NCBI RefSeq assembly: GCF_001645385.1
Contig: NZ_LVHI01000007.1
Location: 1-64,000 of the forward strand
Reading direction: 5' to 3'
Source of the DNA: Rhodococcoides kyotonense
GTDB lineage: Bacteria; Actinomycetota; Actinomycetes; Mycobacteriales; Mycobacteriaceae
Length of the DNA stretch: 64,000 bases
The notes below the pieces were generated by a model. That model was not told the DNA's origin. It saw only the letters and a list, made by a program, of their open reading frames with translations, and did not search any database. Shown here in pieces: positions 13,178 through 21,847 of this stretch. The first letter of the stretch is position 1. The number at the start of each line of letters is the position of its first letter. Position numbers and translations under genes: made by a program.

Positions 13178-13191
13178 TAGAACACGTTACT
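13178..13191 (-). promoter_or_regulatory. KstR operator for hsaADCB
   Basis: TAGAACACGTTACT on the plus strand, a KstR-type imperfect palindrome, 33 bases upstream of the hsaA start. It shares the divergent 148-base gap with the kshA operator. Confidence 0.8.
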
Positions 13192-13246
13192 GCCGACTGT
13201 CGAGAACTGGTTCCACCGCTCTCACTAGCGAGTTGTTGCCCTATTC

Positions 13247-13260
13247 TATAACGTGTTCTA
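13247..13260 (+). promoter_or_regulatory. KstR operator for kshA
   Basis: TATAACGTGTTCTA, ending 32 bases before the kshA ATG. The surrounding 19 bases (ATTCTATAACGTGTTCTAC) are repeated exactly at the kstD promoter; TATAAC could be the -10 hexamer. Confidence 0.85.
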
Positions 13261-13292
13261 CTGAGTGGGACGAGCAGAAGGAAGGCACGCAC

Positions 13293-14423
13293 ATGGCCCG
13301 AATCCGTGAGATCGACGTCGGCGAGACCCCCACCCGGTATGCCCGCGGCTGGCACTGCCTCGGCCTGACGAAGACCTTCGCCGACGGCACACCACACGCG
13401 ATTCATGCCTTCGGGACCAAACTCGTGGTGTTCGCGGACTCGTCGGGAAAGATCGTGGTGCTCGACGGCTACTGCCGCCACATGGGCGGCGACCTCACCC
13501 AGGGCACGGTCAAGGGCGACGCAATCGCCTGCCCGTTCCACGATTGGCGCTGGGGAGCGAGCGGCAAGTGCACCGAGATTCCCTACGCCCGACGCGTTCC
13601 GCCACTCGCAAGAACCCGAACCTGGACGACGCTCGAGCGCAACGGGCAACTGTTCGTCTGGAACGACGCCGAGGGCAATCCGCCGCCCGACGACGTGACC
13701 ATTCCGCGTATCGACGGCGCGTACAGCGACGACTGGACCGACTGGACGTGGAACTCGATGGTCATCGAGGGCGCGAACTGCCGCGAGATCATCGACAACG
13801 TCGTGGACATGGCTCACTTCTTCTACATCCATTACGCATTTCCGACGTACTTCAAGAACGTCTTCGAGGGCCACGTCGCGTCGCAGTATCTGAACACCAA
13901 GGGGCGTCCCGACATCGGCATGGCGTCGCAGTACGGGGGTGACACGCTGCTGAAGTCCGAGGCGTCGTACTTCGGGCCGTCGTACATGATCAATCCACTG
14001 ATCAACATCTACGGGGGATACGAGGTCAGCAGCGTTCTGATCAACTGCCACTACCCGATCGACCAGAACTCGTTCGTGCTGCAGTGGGGAATCACGGTGA
14101 AGAAACCGGAGGGGATCGACGACGCGACCGCGACCAAGCTGGCAGAGAAGTTCACCGAAGGAATCAGCGTCGGTTTTCTGCAGGACGTCGAGATCTGGAA
14201 GAACAAGACCAAGATCGACAACCCACTGCTCTGCGAGGAGGACGGGCCGGTGTACCAGCTGCGGCGTTGGTACGACCAGTTCTACGTCGACGTCGCGGAC
14301 ATCACCGAGAAGATGACCGCGCGTTTCGAATTCGAGGTCGACACCACCAAGGCCAACGAGGCCTGGCAGCACGAAGTGGAGGAGAACCTGGCGCGGCAGG
14401 CGGCGGAGAAGGCAAATGCCTGA
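13293..14423 (+). CDS. kshA: 3-ketosteroid 9-alpha-hydroxylase, Rieske oxygenase KshA
   Basis: KshA hydroxylates C9 of ADD; with KstD this opens ring B. About 376 residues. The Rieske [2Fe-2S] ligands are C61/H63 (YCRHMGGD) and C80/H83 (CPFHDWRW); the mononuclear iron site is H175 and H180 (VVDMAHFFYIHY) with D298 (FLQDVEIW). ATG 13293 follows GAAGGAAG and gives the usual start MARIREIDVG. The reductase partner kshB is not in the window. The next gene overlaps its end by eight bases. Confidence 0.95.
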   Translation: MARIREIDVGETPTRYARGWHCLGLTKTFADGTPHAIHAFGTKLVVFADSSGKIVVLDGYCRHMGGDLTQGTVKGDAIACPFHDWRWGASGKCTEIPYARRVPPLARTRTWTTLERNGQLFVWNDAEGNPPPDDVTIPRIDGAYSDDWTDWTWNSMVIEGANCREIIDNVVDMAHFFYIHYAFPTYFKNVFEGHVASQYLNTKGRPDIGMASQYGGDTLLKSEASYFGPSYMINPLINIYGGYEVSSVLINCHYPIDQNSFVLQWGITVKKPEGIDDATATKLAEKFTEGISVGFLQDVEIWKNKTKIDNPLLCEEDGPVYQLRRWYDQFYVDVADITEKMTARFEFEVDTTKANEAWQHEVEENLARQAAEKANA

Positions 14424-14766
14424 TCGGCGGGCAGGAGCGGAACGACCCGGGAAGATGTTCTGGGCGAAAGCGCCTGATTTCGCCGACGATCCCAGCCGCG
14501 TCGAGGAAATTCACGCGCAGACAATTCGGGACAAGGAGAACTACCTGGACTCGAGGCTCGCACCGGTCGAATGTCGGACGTGCGGGACGTGTGTTCTGGT
14601 GCGCAAGAACAGCGTCAAGCAGACCTCGGTGCAGTGGACGTCCAGGCCGTCGGAGACGTGCCCGGTGTTTCGCGAAGCCGGTGACTCCGCGACGCAGGAC
14701 TCGTGCCCGCGGATGCAGGAGTCGATCGACGCTGCAGTGCTGGTGGGGCGCATCCCATGTGAGTAG
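14416..14766 (+). CDS. small cysteine-rich protein coupled to kshA
   Basis: A protein of 116 residues with no function I can assign. It has a CxxC pair (VECRTCGTCVL, really CxxCxxC) near residues 53-59 and two further cysteines in ETCPVF and DSCPRM, so a metal or iron-sulfur site is possible. The N-terminal half is charged and not membrane-like. Its start lies eight bases inside kshA, so it is co-transcribed and probably translationally coupled under the same KstR operator. An accessory role for the Rieske oxygenase is inference. Confidence 0.75.
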   Translation: MPDRRAGAERPGKMFWAKAPDFADDPSRVEEIHAQTIRDKENYLDSRLAPVECRTCGTCVLVRKNSVKQTSVQWTSRPSETCPVFREAGDSATQDSCPRMQESIDAAVLVGRIPCE

Positions 14767-14780
14767 AAATGCATAGCGGG

Positions 14781-15803
14781 CTATGTATTTTCGTGCACGT
14801 GCGGCGCAGCCGCCCGCAACTCCAGGGCGATGTCGATCAGCTGATCTTCCTGCCCGCCGACCAACTTTCGCTCTCCGGCGCGCACGAGCAGCTCGGCCGT
14901 CGACACCCCGTACCTCTCGGCGTGACGTTCGGCGTGGCGTAGGAAGCTCGAGTAGACCCCGGCGTAGCCCATCATCAGCGCCTGCCGGTCGAGCAAGCAC
15001 TCCGCGGGCATCACCGGGCGCACGACGTCCTCGGCCGCATCGCAGATCGCGAAGAAGTCGATACCCGTCTCGATTCCGAGTTTGTCGCACACACCGACGA
15101 ACGCCTCGACGGGCGTATTACCCGCTCCCGCACCGAACCTCCTGGCGCTGCCGTCGATCTGCTGCGCCCCCGCCCGCACCGCACAGATCGAATTGGCCAC
15201 TGCCAGATCGAGATTCTCGTGCCCGTGGAAGCCGACCTGAGCGTCGTCACCCAACTCCGCGACCAGCGCGGCGACACGATCGGTCACCTGCTCGAGCACG
15301 AGAGCCCCCGCCGAATCGACGACGTAGACGCATTGGCAGCCCGCGTCGGCCATGATGCGCGCCTGCTTCGCCAGCACTTCGGGTGGCTGCGAGTGCGCCA
15401 TCATCAGAAATCCGACGGTCTCGAGTCCGCGGTCACGCGCGAGACCGAAGTGCTGGACGGCGACGTCGGCCTCCGTGCAATGCGTTGCGACGCGGCAGAT
15501 CGACGCACCGTTACCCTGGGCGGCGACGATGTCGTCCTTGACGCCCAGGCCCGGCAGCATGAGGAACGCGATCTTGGCGTTCTCGGCCGTGGCCGCGGCG
15601 ACCGAAATAAGTTCCTGCTCGGGTGTTTTCGAAAAACCGTAGTTGAACGACGACCCGCCGAGCCCGTCGCCGTGCGTCACCTCGATGACGGGAACGCCCG
15701 CGCCGTCGAGTGCCGAGACGATGGCGCGCGCATCGTCGGCCGTGAACATGTGCCGCTTGTGGTGGGACCCGTCGCGCAGGGACGTGTCGGTCACTCGGAT
15801 CAC
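14781..15803 (-). CDS. hsaF: 4-hydroxy-2-oxohexanoate aldolase HsaF
   Basis: A DmpG-type class II aldolase of 340 residues that splits 4-hydroxy-2-oxohexanoate into pyruvate and propanal. Visible are the N-terminal TIM-barrel motif [17 protein letters not shown] and the metal site [14 protein letters not shown] (about 196-209); the C-terminal communication domain follows. Its start overlaps the hsaG stop by four bases, as expected for a channelling aldolase-dehydrogenase pair. It converges with the kshA-linked gene. Confidence 0.94.
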   Translation of the reverse strand: MIRVTDTSLRDGSHHKRHMFTADDARAIVSALDGAGVPVIEVTHGDGLGGSSFNYGFSKTPEQELISVAAATAENAKIAFLMLPGLGVKDDIVAAQGNGASICRVATHCTEADVAVQHFGLARDRGLETVGFLMMAHSQPPEVLAKQARIMADAGCQCVYVVDSAGALVLEQVTDRVAALVAELGDDAQVGFHGHENLDLAVANSICAVRAGAQQIDGSARRFGAGAGNTPVEAFVGVCDKLGIETGIDFFAICDAAEDVVRPVMPAECLLDRQALMMGYAGVYSSFLRHAERHAERYGVSTAELLVRAGERKLVGGQEDQLIDIALELRAAAPHVHENT

Positions 15804-16705
15804 GAAATCTTCTCCTTCACGACGTTCTTGGCCACTTCCTCGCCGACGCGCGTCGCCGCCGCCGTCATGATGTCGAGGTTGCCCGCGTACGGGGGCAGGA
15901 AGTCGCCCGCACCCTCGACCTCGACGAAGATCGTCACTTTCGCGTACCCACCCGAGATGTCCGACGCGTCGTCGAACTGCGGCTCGTTGAGCAATCGGTA
16001 CCCGGGCACGTACTCGGCGATGTCGTCGGCCATCCGGTGGATCGATGCGACGATCGCGTCGGTGTCCGCGTCACCCGGAATGGCGCAGAAGATCGTGTCC
16101 CGCATGATCATCGGCGGATCAGCTGGGTTCAGGATGATGATCGCCTTCCCACGCCCGGCCCCGCCGATCAGTTCGATGCCTCGACTCGTGGTCTTGGTGA
16201 ACTCGTCGATGTTCGCCCGTGTCCCGGGCCCCGCGGACAGCGACGCCACCGACGCGACGATCTCGGCATACGGCACGTCCACCACCCGCGACACCGCATG
16301 CACCATCGGGATTGTCGCCTGCCCACCGCACGTGATCATGTTGACGTTGGGTGCATCGAGATGTTCGTGCAGGTTGACCAGCGGCACCACCGCGGGCCCG
16401 ACGGCTGCCGGCGTCAGATCGATCGCACGGATGCCCGCCTCGGCGTAGCGCGGCGCAGCATCGCGATGGACGTACGCCGACGTCGCCTCGAACACCAGAT
16501 CGGGCTTCTCGTCCTGGGCCAACAACCAGTCGATGCCGTCGGAGCTGGTCTCGAGACCCAGGTCGGCGGCGCGTTTCACTCCTTCACTGGACGGATCGAT
16601 CCCGATCATCCACCGCGGTTCGACGAATTCCGAACGCTGCAGCTTGTACAGCAAGTCCGTACCGATGTTGCCCGAACCGACGATGGCCGCTGTTGCTGTG
16701 GGCAC
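15800..16705 (-). CDS. hsaG: CoA-acylating propanal dehydrogenase HsaG
   Basis: A DmpF-type acylating aldehyde dehydrogenase (301 residues) that turns propanal from HsaF into propionyl-CoA. The NAD-binding loop is [11 protein letters not shown] (10-20) and the thioester cysteine is C126 in [11 protein letters not shown]. The gene follows hsaE by 18 bases and overlaps hsaF. Confidence 0.94.
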   Translation of the reverse strand: MPTATAAIVGSGNIGTDLLYKLQRSEFVEPRWMIGIDPSSEGVKRAADLGLETSSDGIDWLLAQDEKPDLVFEATSAYVHRDAAPRYAEAGIRAIDLTPAAVGPAVVPLVNLHEHLDAPNVNMITCGGQATIPMVHAVSRVVDVPYAEIVASVASLSAGPGTRANIDEFTKTTSRGIELIGGAGRGKAIIILNPADPPMIMRDTIFCAIPGDADTDAIVASIHRMADDIAEYVPGYRLLNEPQFDDASDISGGYAKVTIFVEVEGAGDFLPPYAGNLDIMTAAATRVGEEVAKNVVKEKIS

Positions 16706-16723
16706 GACGAAACCTCCTACCGA

Positions 16724-17509
16724 TCAATCGAATTCGAGTACGACGGCGCCGAGCCCGGCGAAGTTCGCGCGGAATCGATCGCCCGCCCGCACATCGACGG
16801 CCCGCGTGCACGATCCGGGCAGCACGATGTCGCCCTTCTTCAGCCGCACACCGAACCCGTCGACCTTGCGGGCCAACCACGACACCGCGGTCACCGGATT
16901 GCCCAGCACCGCGTCGCTCCGCCCCTCCGCGACGCGAAGGTCGTTGCGCAGCAGCACCGCATCGATCGCGGTCAGATCGATGTCCGACGGCGCCACCCGC
17001 TGCTCGCCGAGCACGAACCCGGCGGACGACGCGTTGTCGGCAATCGTGTCGGAGAGCCCGATCTTCCAGTCCTTGATCCGACTGTCGATCAGCTCCATCG
17101 ACGGAGCCACGAACTCGGTCGCCTCCAGCACGTCGTCCGTGGTGCACGACGCACCCGGCAGGTCGGCGCCCAGCACGAACGCCACTTCCACTTCGACGCG
17201 GGGGTAGCAGTACCGCGCGGAATCGACCGGACTGTGTTCGAACACTTCCATGTCCGCGAGCAGGTGGCCGTAGTCGGGCTCGTCGACGCCCATCATCTGC
17301 TGCATCGCACGCGACGACAGTCCGACCTTGTGCCCCACCACCGCAGCCCCGTCGTCGACGCGTCGTCGAATGTTGATCAGTTGGATCTCGTATGCGTCGA
17401 CGACGTCGATGTCCGGCTCGTCGCGCGCGATCGGACCGATCGGTGTCCGATTCGTCTCGGCGGCAGCCAATCTGGCCGCGAGTTCAGTGCGCGTCTGCGT
17501 CGACAGCAT
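16724..17509 (-). CDS. hsaE: 2-hydroxyhexa-2,4-dienoate hydratase HsaE
   Basis: A member of the fumarylacetoacetate-hydrolase-like hydratase family (261 residues). It hydrates the dienoate released by HsaD to 4-hydroxy-2-oxohexanoate. Typical segments are GHKVGLSSRAMQQMMGV, YPRVEVEVAFVLG and the conserved GNPVTAVSWLARK. ATG 17509 is preceded by GGGGGAG. It starts 26 bases inside the upstream flavoprotein gene, so they form one operon, flavoprotein-hsaE-hsaG-hsaF. Confidence 0.93.
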   Translation of the reverse strand: MLSTQTRTELAARLAAAETNRTPIGPIARDEPDIDVVDAYEIQLINIRRRVDDGAAVVGHKVGLSSRAMQQMMGVDEPDYGHLLADMEVFEHSPVDSARYCYPRVEVEVAFVLGADLPGASCTTDDVLEATEFVAPSMELIDSRIKDWKIGLSDTIADNASSAGFVLGEQRVAPSDIDLTAIDAVLLRNDLRVAEGRSDAVLGNPVTAVSWLARKVDGFGVRLKKGDIVLPGSCTRAVDVRAGDRFRANFAGLGAVVLEFD

Positions 17510-19109
17510 GCCGCTCCCCCATCGCCACGTTGATTCCGGCCCGCCGACCGGAGAAGATGCAGTCCGCGAGCGACAGTCCGCTCACGTACGAGTTCGAACA
17601 CAGCCCGACGGCCGTGCGGCCCGCGGCGTAGAGGCCTCTGATCGCCTCACCCGCGTCGTCTTTCACTTCGCCTGTGTCCTCGTCGACGACGAGACCGCCG
17701 AGCGTGATCATCGGACACGGATTCATCATTCTGCTCAGAGCTCTACCCGCCGGGATGCCCGCGTCGTACACCGTGAACGGCGGTGACGCGATGGGCCGTC
17801 GAAAATCGTCGTGCTTACCGAACGGGTCAGGGCTTCCCGACGCGATCGCCGCATTGTGTCGGTCGACCGTCTCACGCAGGCCCCGTGGGTCGATGCCCGC
17901 TGCTCGTGCGACCTGCTCGACGGTGCGACCGCGCACTGCAGTGCTGCGCAATCCCGCGTTCTGGACTCGCTGGAACCACATCGCCTGCCGTGGCAGCCGC
18001 TTCGCGGCGTCCTTCGCCAGGTCCGCGTCGACGAGCACCCACCCGCGCCCGCGCCCCGTCGTGACGATCGCATGCCCGAGCGCCGCGCCGTACCGTGACT
18101 CGTCGACCATGCGTCGACCTGCGCCGTCGATCAGCAACGAACCGAGGAACGGATCGGGTGGCACGATGAACCGCCACGCCGAGACGTTGCCCAATTTCGC
18201 AGTGGCAGCACCGATCTCGGCCCCCAGTGCGATACCGCTGCCGTCGTCGCCCGCGGTCCCGAGAGCGAGACCGCCGGTGTAATCCGGCGCGTGCTCTTTC
18301 ATCATCACGCGATCGGCGACGAACCCGCCCGCACTGAGTACGACGCCGCGGCGCGCCTCGATGCGGACGGTCTCGCTGTACTTCTTCTCGATGTGCGCCA
18401 GACGCCTCTCGAGCAGGTAACGAAACTGGGGCACGTAGATTCCAGGCTTCGCGGACAGTGCCCCGAGGACTCGATGCACCCGCCGGATGCGCTCCGGCGC
18501 GTCGATCAGCGTGCGGCACTCGACACCGCGAACTCGACCGTCCTCGACGAGGAGATCACACACGCGAGTCTGTGGAAGTAACTGCACGCCCGCATCTTTC
18601 GCAGTGCGCGCAAGCGGGCCGAACAACATCTTGCCCGACGTCCCCTTGCCCCTCGCGCGATGACCACGCGGCGCGGGCGTCGCGACGGCACGAAATCGGC
18701 CCGCCGCTTCGCTGCCCGAGTAGTACAGATAGTGGCGATTGCTCGGATAGGACGTCTTGTACGGACACAGCGTCGGTGAGAACGGCACCCCGCGCGCCGA
18801 CAGCCAGTCGATCGTCGCGGCGCTTCCGTCGCAGAACCGTCGAAGGGTCTCCGGCGTCACCGCGTCACCGATCTCCTCGGCGAGGTATGCGTACATGTCG
18901 TCGACGGAATCCTCGACGCCCGCCTCTCGTTGCACGGCGGTGCCGCCACCCGCGTAGACGACCCCGCCCGAGATGGCGCTCGCACCGCCGCCCGCATACC
19001 GATCGACGGCGACGACGTCGGCACCGGCTTCGGCGGCCTCGAGGGCGGCCGCAACACCGGCGGCGCCGTACCCGACGATCACGACGTCGGCGTGCAGATT
19101 CCAGGTCAC
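17484..19109 (-). CDS. KstD-like FAD-dependent dehydrogenase heading the hsaEGF operon
   Basis: About 541 residues of the fumarate reductase/3-ketosteroid dehydrogenase flavoprotein superfamily. The N-terminal dinucleotide fold is DVVIVGYGAAGVAAALEAA; GGGASAISGG is the following FAD loop, and the C-terminal GRRAGINVAM closes the FAD site. It clearly differs from the true KstD encoded divergently at 19293. Being co-transcribed with hsaEGF behind a KstR-type box, it probably acts on a steroid intermediate, but the reaction is unknown. GTG 19109 has GGGAGGTGA upstream; ATG 19160, inside the 33-bp tandem repeat, is in frame with its own Shine-Dalgarno and cannot be excluded. Confidence 0.82.
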   Translation of the reverse strand: MTWNLHADVVIVGYGAAGVAAALEAAEAGADVVAVDRYAGGGASAISGGVVYAGGGTAVQREAGVEDSVDDMYAYLAEEIGDAVTPETLRRFCDGSAATIDWLSARGVPFSPTLCPYKTSYPSNRHYLYYSGSEAAGRFRAVATPAPRGHRARGKGTSGKMLFGPLARTAKDAGVQLLPQTRVCDLLVEDGRVRGVECRTLIDAPERIRRVHRVLGALSAKPGIYVPQFRYLLERRLAHIEKKYSETVRIEARRGVVLSAGGFVADRVMMKEHAPDYTGGLALGTAGDDGSGIALGAEIGAATAKLGNVSAWRFIVPPDPFLGSLLIDGAGRRMVDESRYGAALGHAIVTTGRGRGWVLVDADLAKDAAKRLPRQAMWFQRVQNAGLRSTAVRGRTVEQVARAAGIDPRGLRETVDRHNAAIASGSPDPFGKHDDFRRPIASPPFTVYDAGIPAGRALSRMMNPCPMITLGGLVVDEDTGEVKDDAGEAIRGLYAAGRTAVGLCSNSYVSGLSLADCIFSGRRAGINVAMGERHAVDADAH

Positions 19110-19117
19110 CGACTCAC

Positions 19118-19183
19118 CTCCCGATATCTGGGTCGTTCCTGCAGGCTCCACTCCCGGCATCTGGGTCGTTCCTGCAGGCTCCA
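19118..19183. repeat. 33-bp tandem duplication upstream of the KstD-like gene
   Basis: Two adjacent 33-bp units (19118-19150, 19151-19183) differ only at ATAT versus GCAT-type positions. Eleven codons per unit keep the minus-strand frame open. Each contains GCAGGAACGACCCAGAT, a possible ribosome site; only one unit follows it with an ATG (19160), the other with ATA. Confidence 0.85.
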
Positions 19184-19199
19184 CTCCTGGCCTCGAAAC

Positions 19200-19213
19200 T
19201 GTAACGTGTTTTT
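19200..19213 (-). promoter_or_regulatory. candidate KstR operator for the flavoprotein-hsaEGF operon
   Basis: TGTAACGTGTTTTT keeps the AACGTGTT core of the other KstR sites but has weaker flanks. It lies about 90 bases upstream of GTG 19109. Confidence 0.6.
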
Positions 19214-19277
19214 GTTCCGACGCCGAGAAGGACGGATTCTTCCTGGCAGAAAGCATGGACTGGCGCGTGTTCAATTC

Positions 19278-19291
19278 TATAACGTGTTCTA
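19278..19291 (+). promoter_or_regulatory. KstR operator abutting the kstD start codon
   Basis: TATAACGTGTTCTA within a 19-base stretch identical to that at kshA. Only one base separates it from the kstD ATG, against 16 to 43 at the other KstR sites. Confidence 0.85.
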
Positions 19292-19292
19292 C

Positions 19293-20969
19293 ATGATCAC
19301 GGAGGATTACGACATCGTCGTCGTCGGCAGCGGCGCCGGAGGTATGACGGCCGCACTGACCGCGGCACACCGCGGACTGAGCGTCGTCGTCGTGGAGAAG
19401 GCGTCGCACTTCGGCGGCTCGACAGCTCGTTCCGGCGGAGGCGTGTGGATCCCGGGCAACGAGGCGCTGGAGGCGGACGGCGTCGACGACACTCCGGAAG
19501 CCGCGCGGGAGTACCTGCACTCCATCATCGGCGACGTCGTGTCCAAGGAACGAATCGACACCTATCTGGAACGCGGGCCGGAGATGCTGAGCTTCGTCCT
19601 GAGGCATTCCCCACTGAGAATGCAGTGGGTGCCCGGTTATTCGGACTACTACCCGGAGGCGCCGGGCGGCCGCGTCGGCGGGCGTTCGGTCGAACCCACC
19701 CCGTTCGACGCGTCGTGCCTGGGCCCGATGATCGAGCAGCTCGAGCCCGACTACGGCAAGGCCCCTCTGAATGTCGTGCTCACCCAGGCCGATTACCGAA
19801 CGATCAACCTTCTGCGACGCCATCCCAGCGGCATCGCGCGGGTGGGCCGCGTCGGAATGCGTTGGCTTCGAGCCAAACTCACGGGACAGCATCTCCTCGG
19901 GCGCGGCCAGGCGTTGGCCGCAGCTCTGCGAGCAGGTCTGCTCGACGCCGGCGTGCCGGTTCTGCTCGGCACCGCGATGACCGATCTCGTCGTCGAGGAC
20001 GGACAGGTGCGCGGAACCGTCTGCGGCGAGCGAACTTTCATGGCTCGGAAAGGCGTCGTCCTCGCGTCGGGAGGATTCGAACACAACGAGGAGATGCGCA
20101 CGAAGTACCAGCGTCAACCCATCGGAACCGAGTGGACCGTGGGCGCGAAAGCCAACACCGGCGACGGTATCCGCGCAGGGCAGAAACTCGGAGCAGCAAC
20201 CGATCTGATGGACGACGCGTGGTGGGGACCGTCGATACCCCTCACCGGCGGCCCGTGGTTCTGCATCGCCGAACGCACGCTACCGGGCGGCATCATGGTG
20301 AACGCATCGGGACGCCGGTTCCTCAACGAGGCCGCCCCGTACGTCGAGGCGGTGCATCGGATGTACGGCGGCGAGTACGGCGTCGGCGACGGGCCGGGCG
20401 AGAACATTCCGACGTGGATGATCATCGACCAGCGCTACCGCGACCGCTACATATTCGCCGGACTGCAACCAAAGAAGCGTTTCCCGTCCCGCTGGCTGAA
20501 AGCCGGGGTGGTGGTCGAGGGGTCCACCATCACCGAACTCGCGGAGAAAACGGGTCTTCCAGCCGAGAACCTGACCGCAACGATCCAGCGCTTCAACGGT
20601 TTCGCGCGCACCGGCGTCGACGAGGACTTCGGACGCGGCGACAGTGGCTACGACAAGTACTACGGGGACCCGACCAACACACCGAACCCCAGCCTCGGAG
20701 CGCTCGACAAACCACCGTTCTACGCGGTGAAGATGGTGCCCGGCGATCTCGGCACCAAGGGCGGACTCGTCACCGACGCGGACGCTCGCGTTCTTCGGGA
20801 CGACGGCAGCGTCATCGACGGGCTGTATGCCGTCGGCAATGCCAGCGCGCCGGTCATGGGTCACACCTACGCCGGGCCCGGCGCGACGATCGGGCCTGCG
20901 ATGACGTTCGCGTACCTCGCGGTCCTCGACATGGCGGGACGGGACATGGCAGGAAGGGATCACCGGTGA
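19293..20969 (+). CDS. kstD: 3-ketosteroid delta1-dehydrogenase KstD
   Basis: KstD introduces the C1-C2 double bond in ring A of 3-ketosteroids such as AD, giving ADD. About 558 residues: FAD fold DIVVVGSGAGGMTAALTA at the N-terminus, GGSTARSGGGVWIPGN typical of KstD, a substrate domain with GWVPGYSDYY-like sequence, and C-terminal YAVGNASAPVMGHTYAGPGATIGPAMTFAY. ATG 19293 must be the start because the FAD motif begins at residue 7. There is no Shine-Dalgarno upstream and the KstR box touches the start, so the mRNA may be leaderless. It overlaps chsH3 (GTGA). Confidence 0.93.
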   Translation: MITEDYDIVVVGSGAGGMTAALTAAHRGLSVVVVEKASHFGGSTARSGGGVWIPGNEALEADGVDDTPEAAREYLHSIIGDVVSKERIDTYLERGPEMLSFVLRHSPLRMQWVPGYSDYYPEAPGGRVGGRSVEPTPFDASCLGPMIEQLEPDYGKAPLNVVLTQADYRTINLLRRHPSGIARVGRVGMRWLRAKLTGQHLLGRGQALAAALRAGLLDAGVPVLLGTAMTDLVVEDGQVRGTVCGERTFMARKGVVLASGGFEHNEEMRTKYQRQPIGTEWTVGAKANTGDGIRAGQKLGAATDLMDDAWWGPSIPLTGGPWFCIAERTLPGGIMVNASGRRFLNEAAPYVEAVHRMYGGEYGVGDGPGENIPTWMIIDQRYRDRYIFAGLQPKKRFPSRWLKAGVVVEGSTITELAEKTGLPAENLTATIQRFNGFARTGVDEDFGRGDSGYDKYYGDPTNTPNPSLGALDKPPFYAVKMVPGDLGTKGGLVTDADARVLRDDGSVIDGLYAVGNASAPVMGHTYAGPGATIGPAMTFAYLAVLDMAGRDMAGRDHR

Positions 20970-21823
20970 TCGATCCGTCGGTCGCGATCGGCGCCGAGCT
21001 GCCGGCGCAGCACTTCTCGTGGACCGCGCGCGATGTGCAGACCTATCACCTCGCACTCGGTGCGGGCAGTCGACCGACCGACGGCGACGAACTGCACTAC
21101 CTCGACGACGCCGGGCCACAGGTGCTTCCGACGTTCGCGACCGTCGCGGCGACCTTCCATGCGACGGATGCGCCGCGCGTGCAGTTTCCTGGCATCGACA
21201 TCGACTTGGCGAAGGTGGTGCACGGAACACAGGAGATCACCGCGCTCGGCGCGATACCGCCTGCAGGAGAGGCGTGTTCGATCACCCGGATCACCGAGGT
21301 ATGGGACAAGGGCAAGGCCGCGGTGATCGTGCAGGAAACGACCACGACCACTCTCGACGGAATCGCCCTGTGGCGTGCACGGTCGTCGATCTTCGCCCGA
21401 GGAGAAGGCGGCTTCGGCGGCGAGCGAGGACCGTCGCCGTCGGTCGCCGTGCCGAATCGCGAAGCGGATGTCGTGCTCGACGTGCCGACCCTTCCCCAGC
21501 AGGCATTGATGTACCGCATGTGCGGAGACCGCAATCCGCTGCACTCCGACCCCGAGTTCGCGCTGGCCGCAGGGTTTCCCGCGCCGATACTGCACGGCCT
21601 GTGCACCTACGGCATGGTCTGCAAGGCCGTCACCGACGGCGTACTCGGTGGCGACGCCGGAGCCGTCGAGCATTTCGGGGCCAAGTTCGCCGGCGTCGTC
21701 TACCCCGGCGAGACGCTGACGTGCCGAATCTGGGACGACGACGGTCGCTACCTGGCCCATGTGACCGTCCGTGACCGCGGCGACGCACCCGCCCTGACCG
21801 ATGTCGTGACGACCACCCGCTGA
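20966..21823 (+). CDS. chsH3: MaoC-type enoyl-CoA hydratase (ChsH3-like)
   Basis: A double-hotdog MaoC hydratase of about 285 residues. The active-site segment MYRMCGDRNPLHSDPEFALAAGFPAPILHGLCTYG (about 180-215) has the Asp and His of (R)-hydratases. By position after kstD it matches Rv3538, assigned to hydration of a C5-side-chain steroid enoyl-CoA. GTG 20966 overlaps the kstD TGA, so it is coupled to kstD. The sequence gives the family; the exact substrate rests on the Mycobacterium analogy. Confidence 0.85.
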   Translation: MIDPSVAIGAELPAQHFSWTARDVQTYHLALGAGSRPTDGDELHYLDDAGPQVLPTFATVAATFHATDAPRVQFPGIDIDLAKVVHGTQEITALGAIPPAGEACSITRITEVWDKGKAAVIVQETTTTTLDGIALWRARSSIFARGEGGFGGERGPSPSVAVPNREADVVLDVPTLPQQALMYRMCGDRNPLHSDPEFALAAGFPAPILHGLCTYGMVCKAVTDGVLGGDAGAVEHFGAKFAGVVYPGETLTCRIWDDDGRYLAHVTVRDRGDAPALTDVVTTTR

Positions 21824-21847
21824 CACCTACCGATCGGACGCCACACC

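Noticed and set aside
19110-20117. N-terminal extension of the KstD-like flavoprotein frame by 336 codons
   Set aside because: It is antisense to kstD, crosses two KstR-type sites and the tandem repeat, and family members start near the FAD motif.
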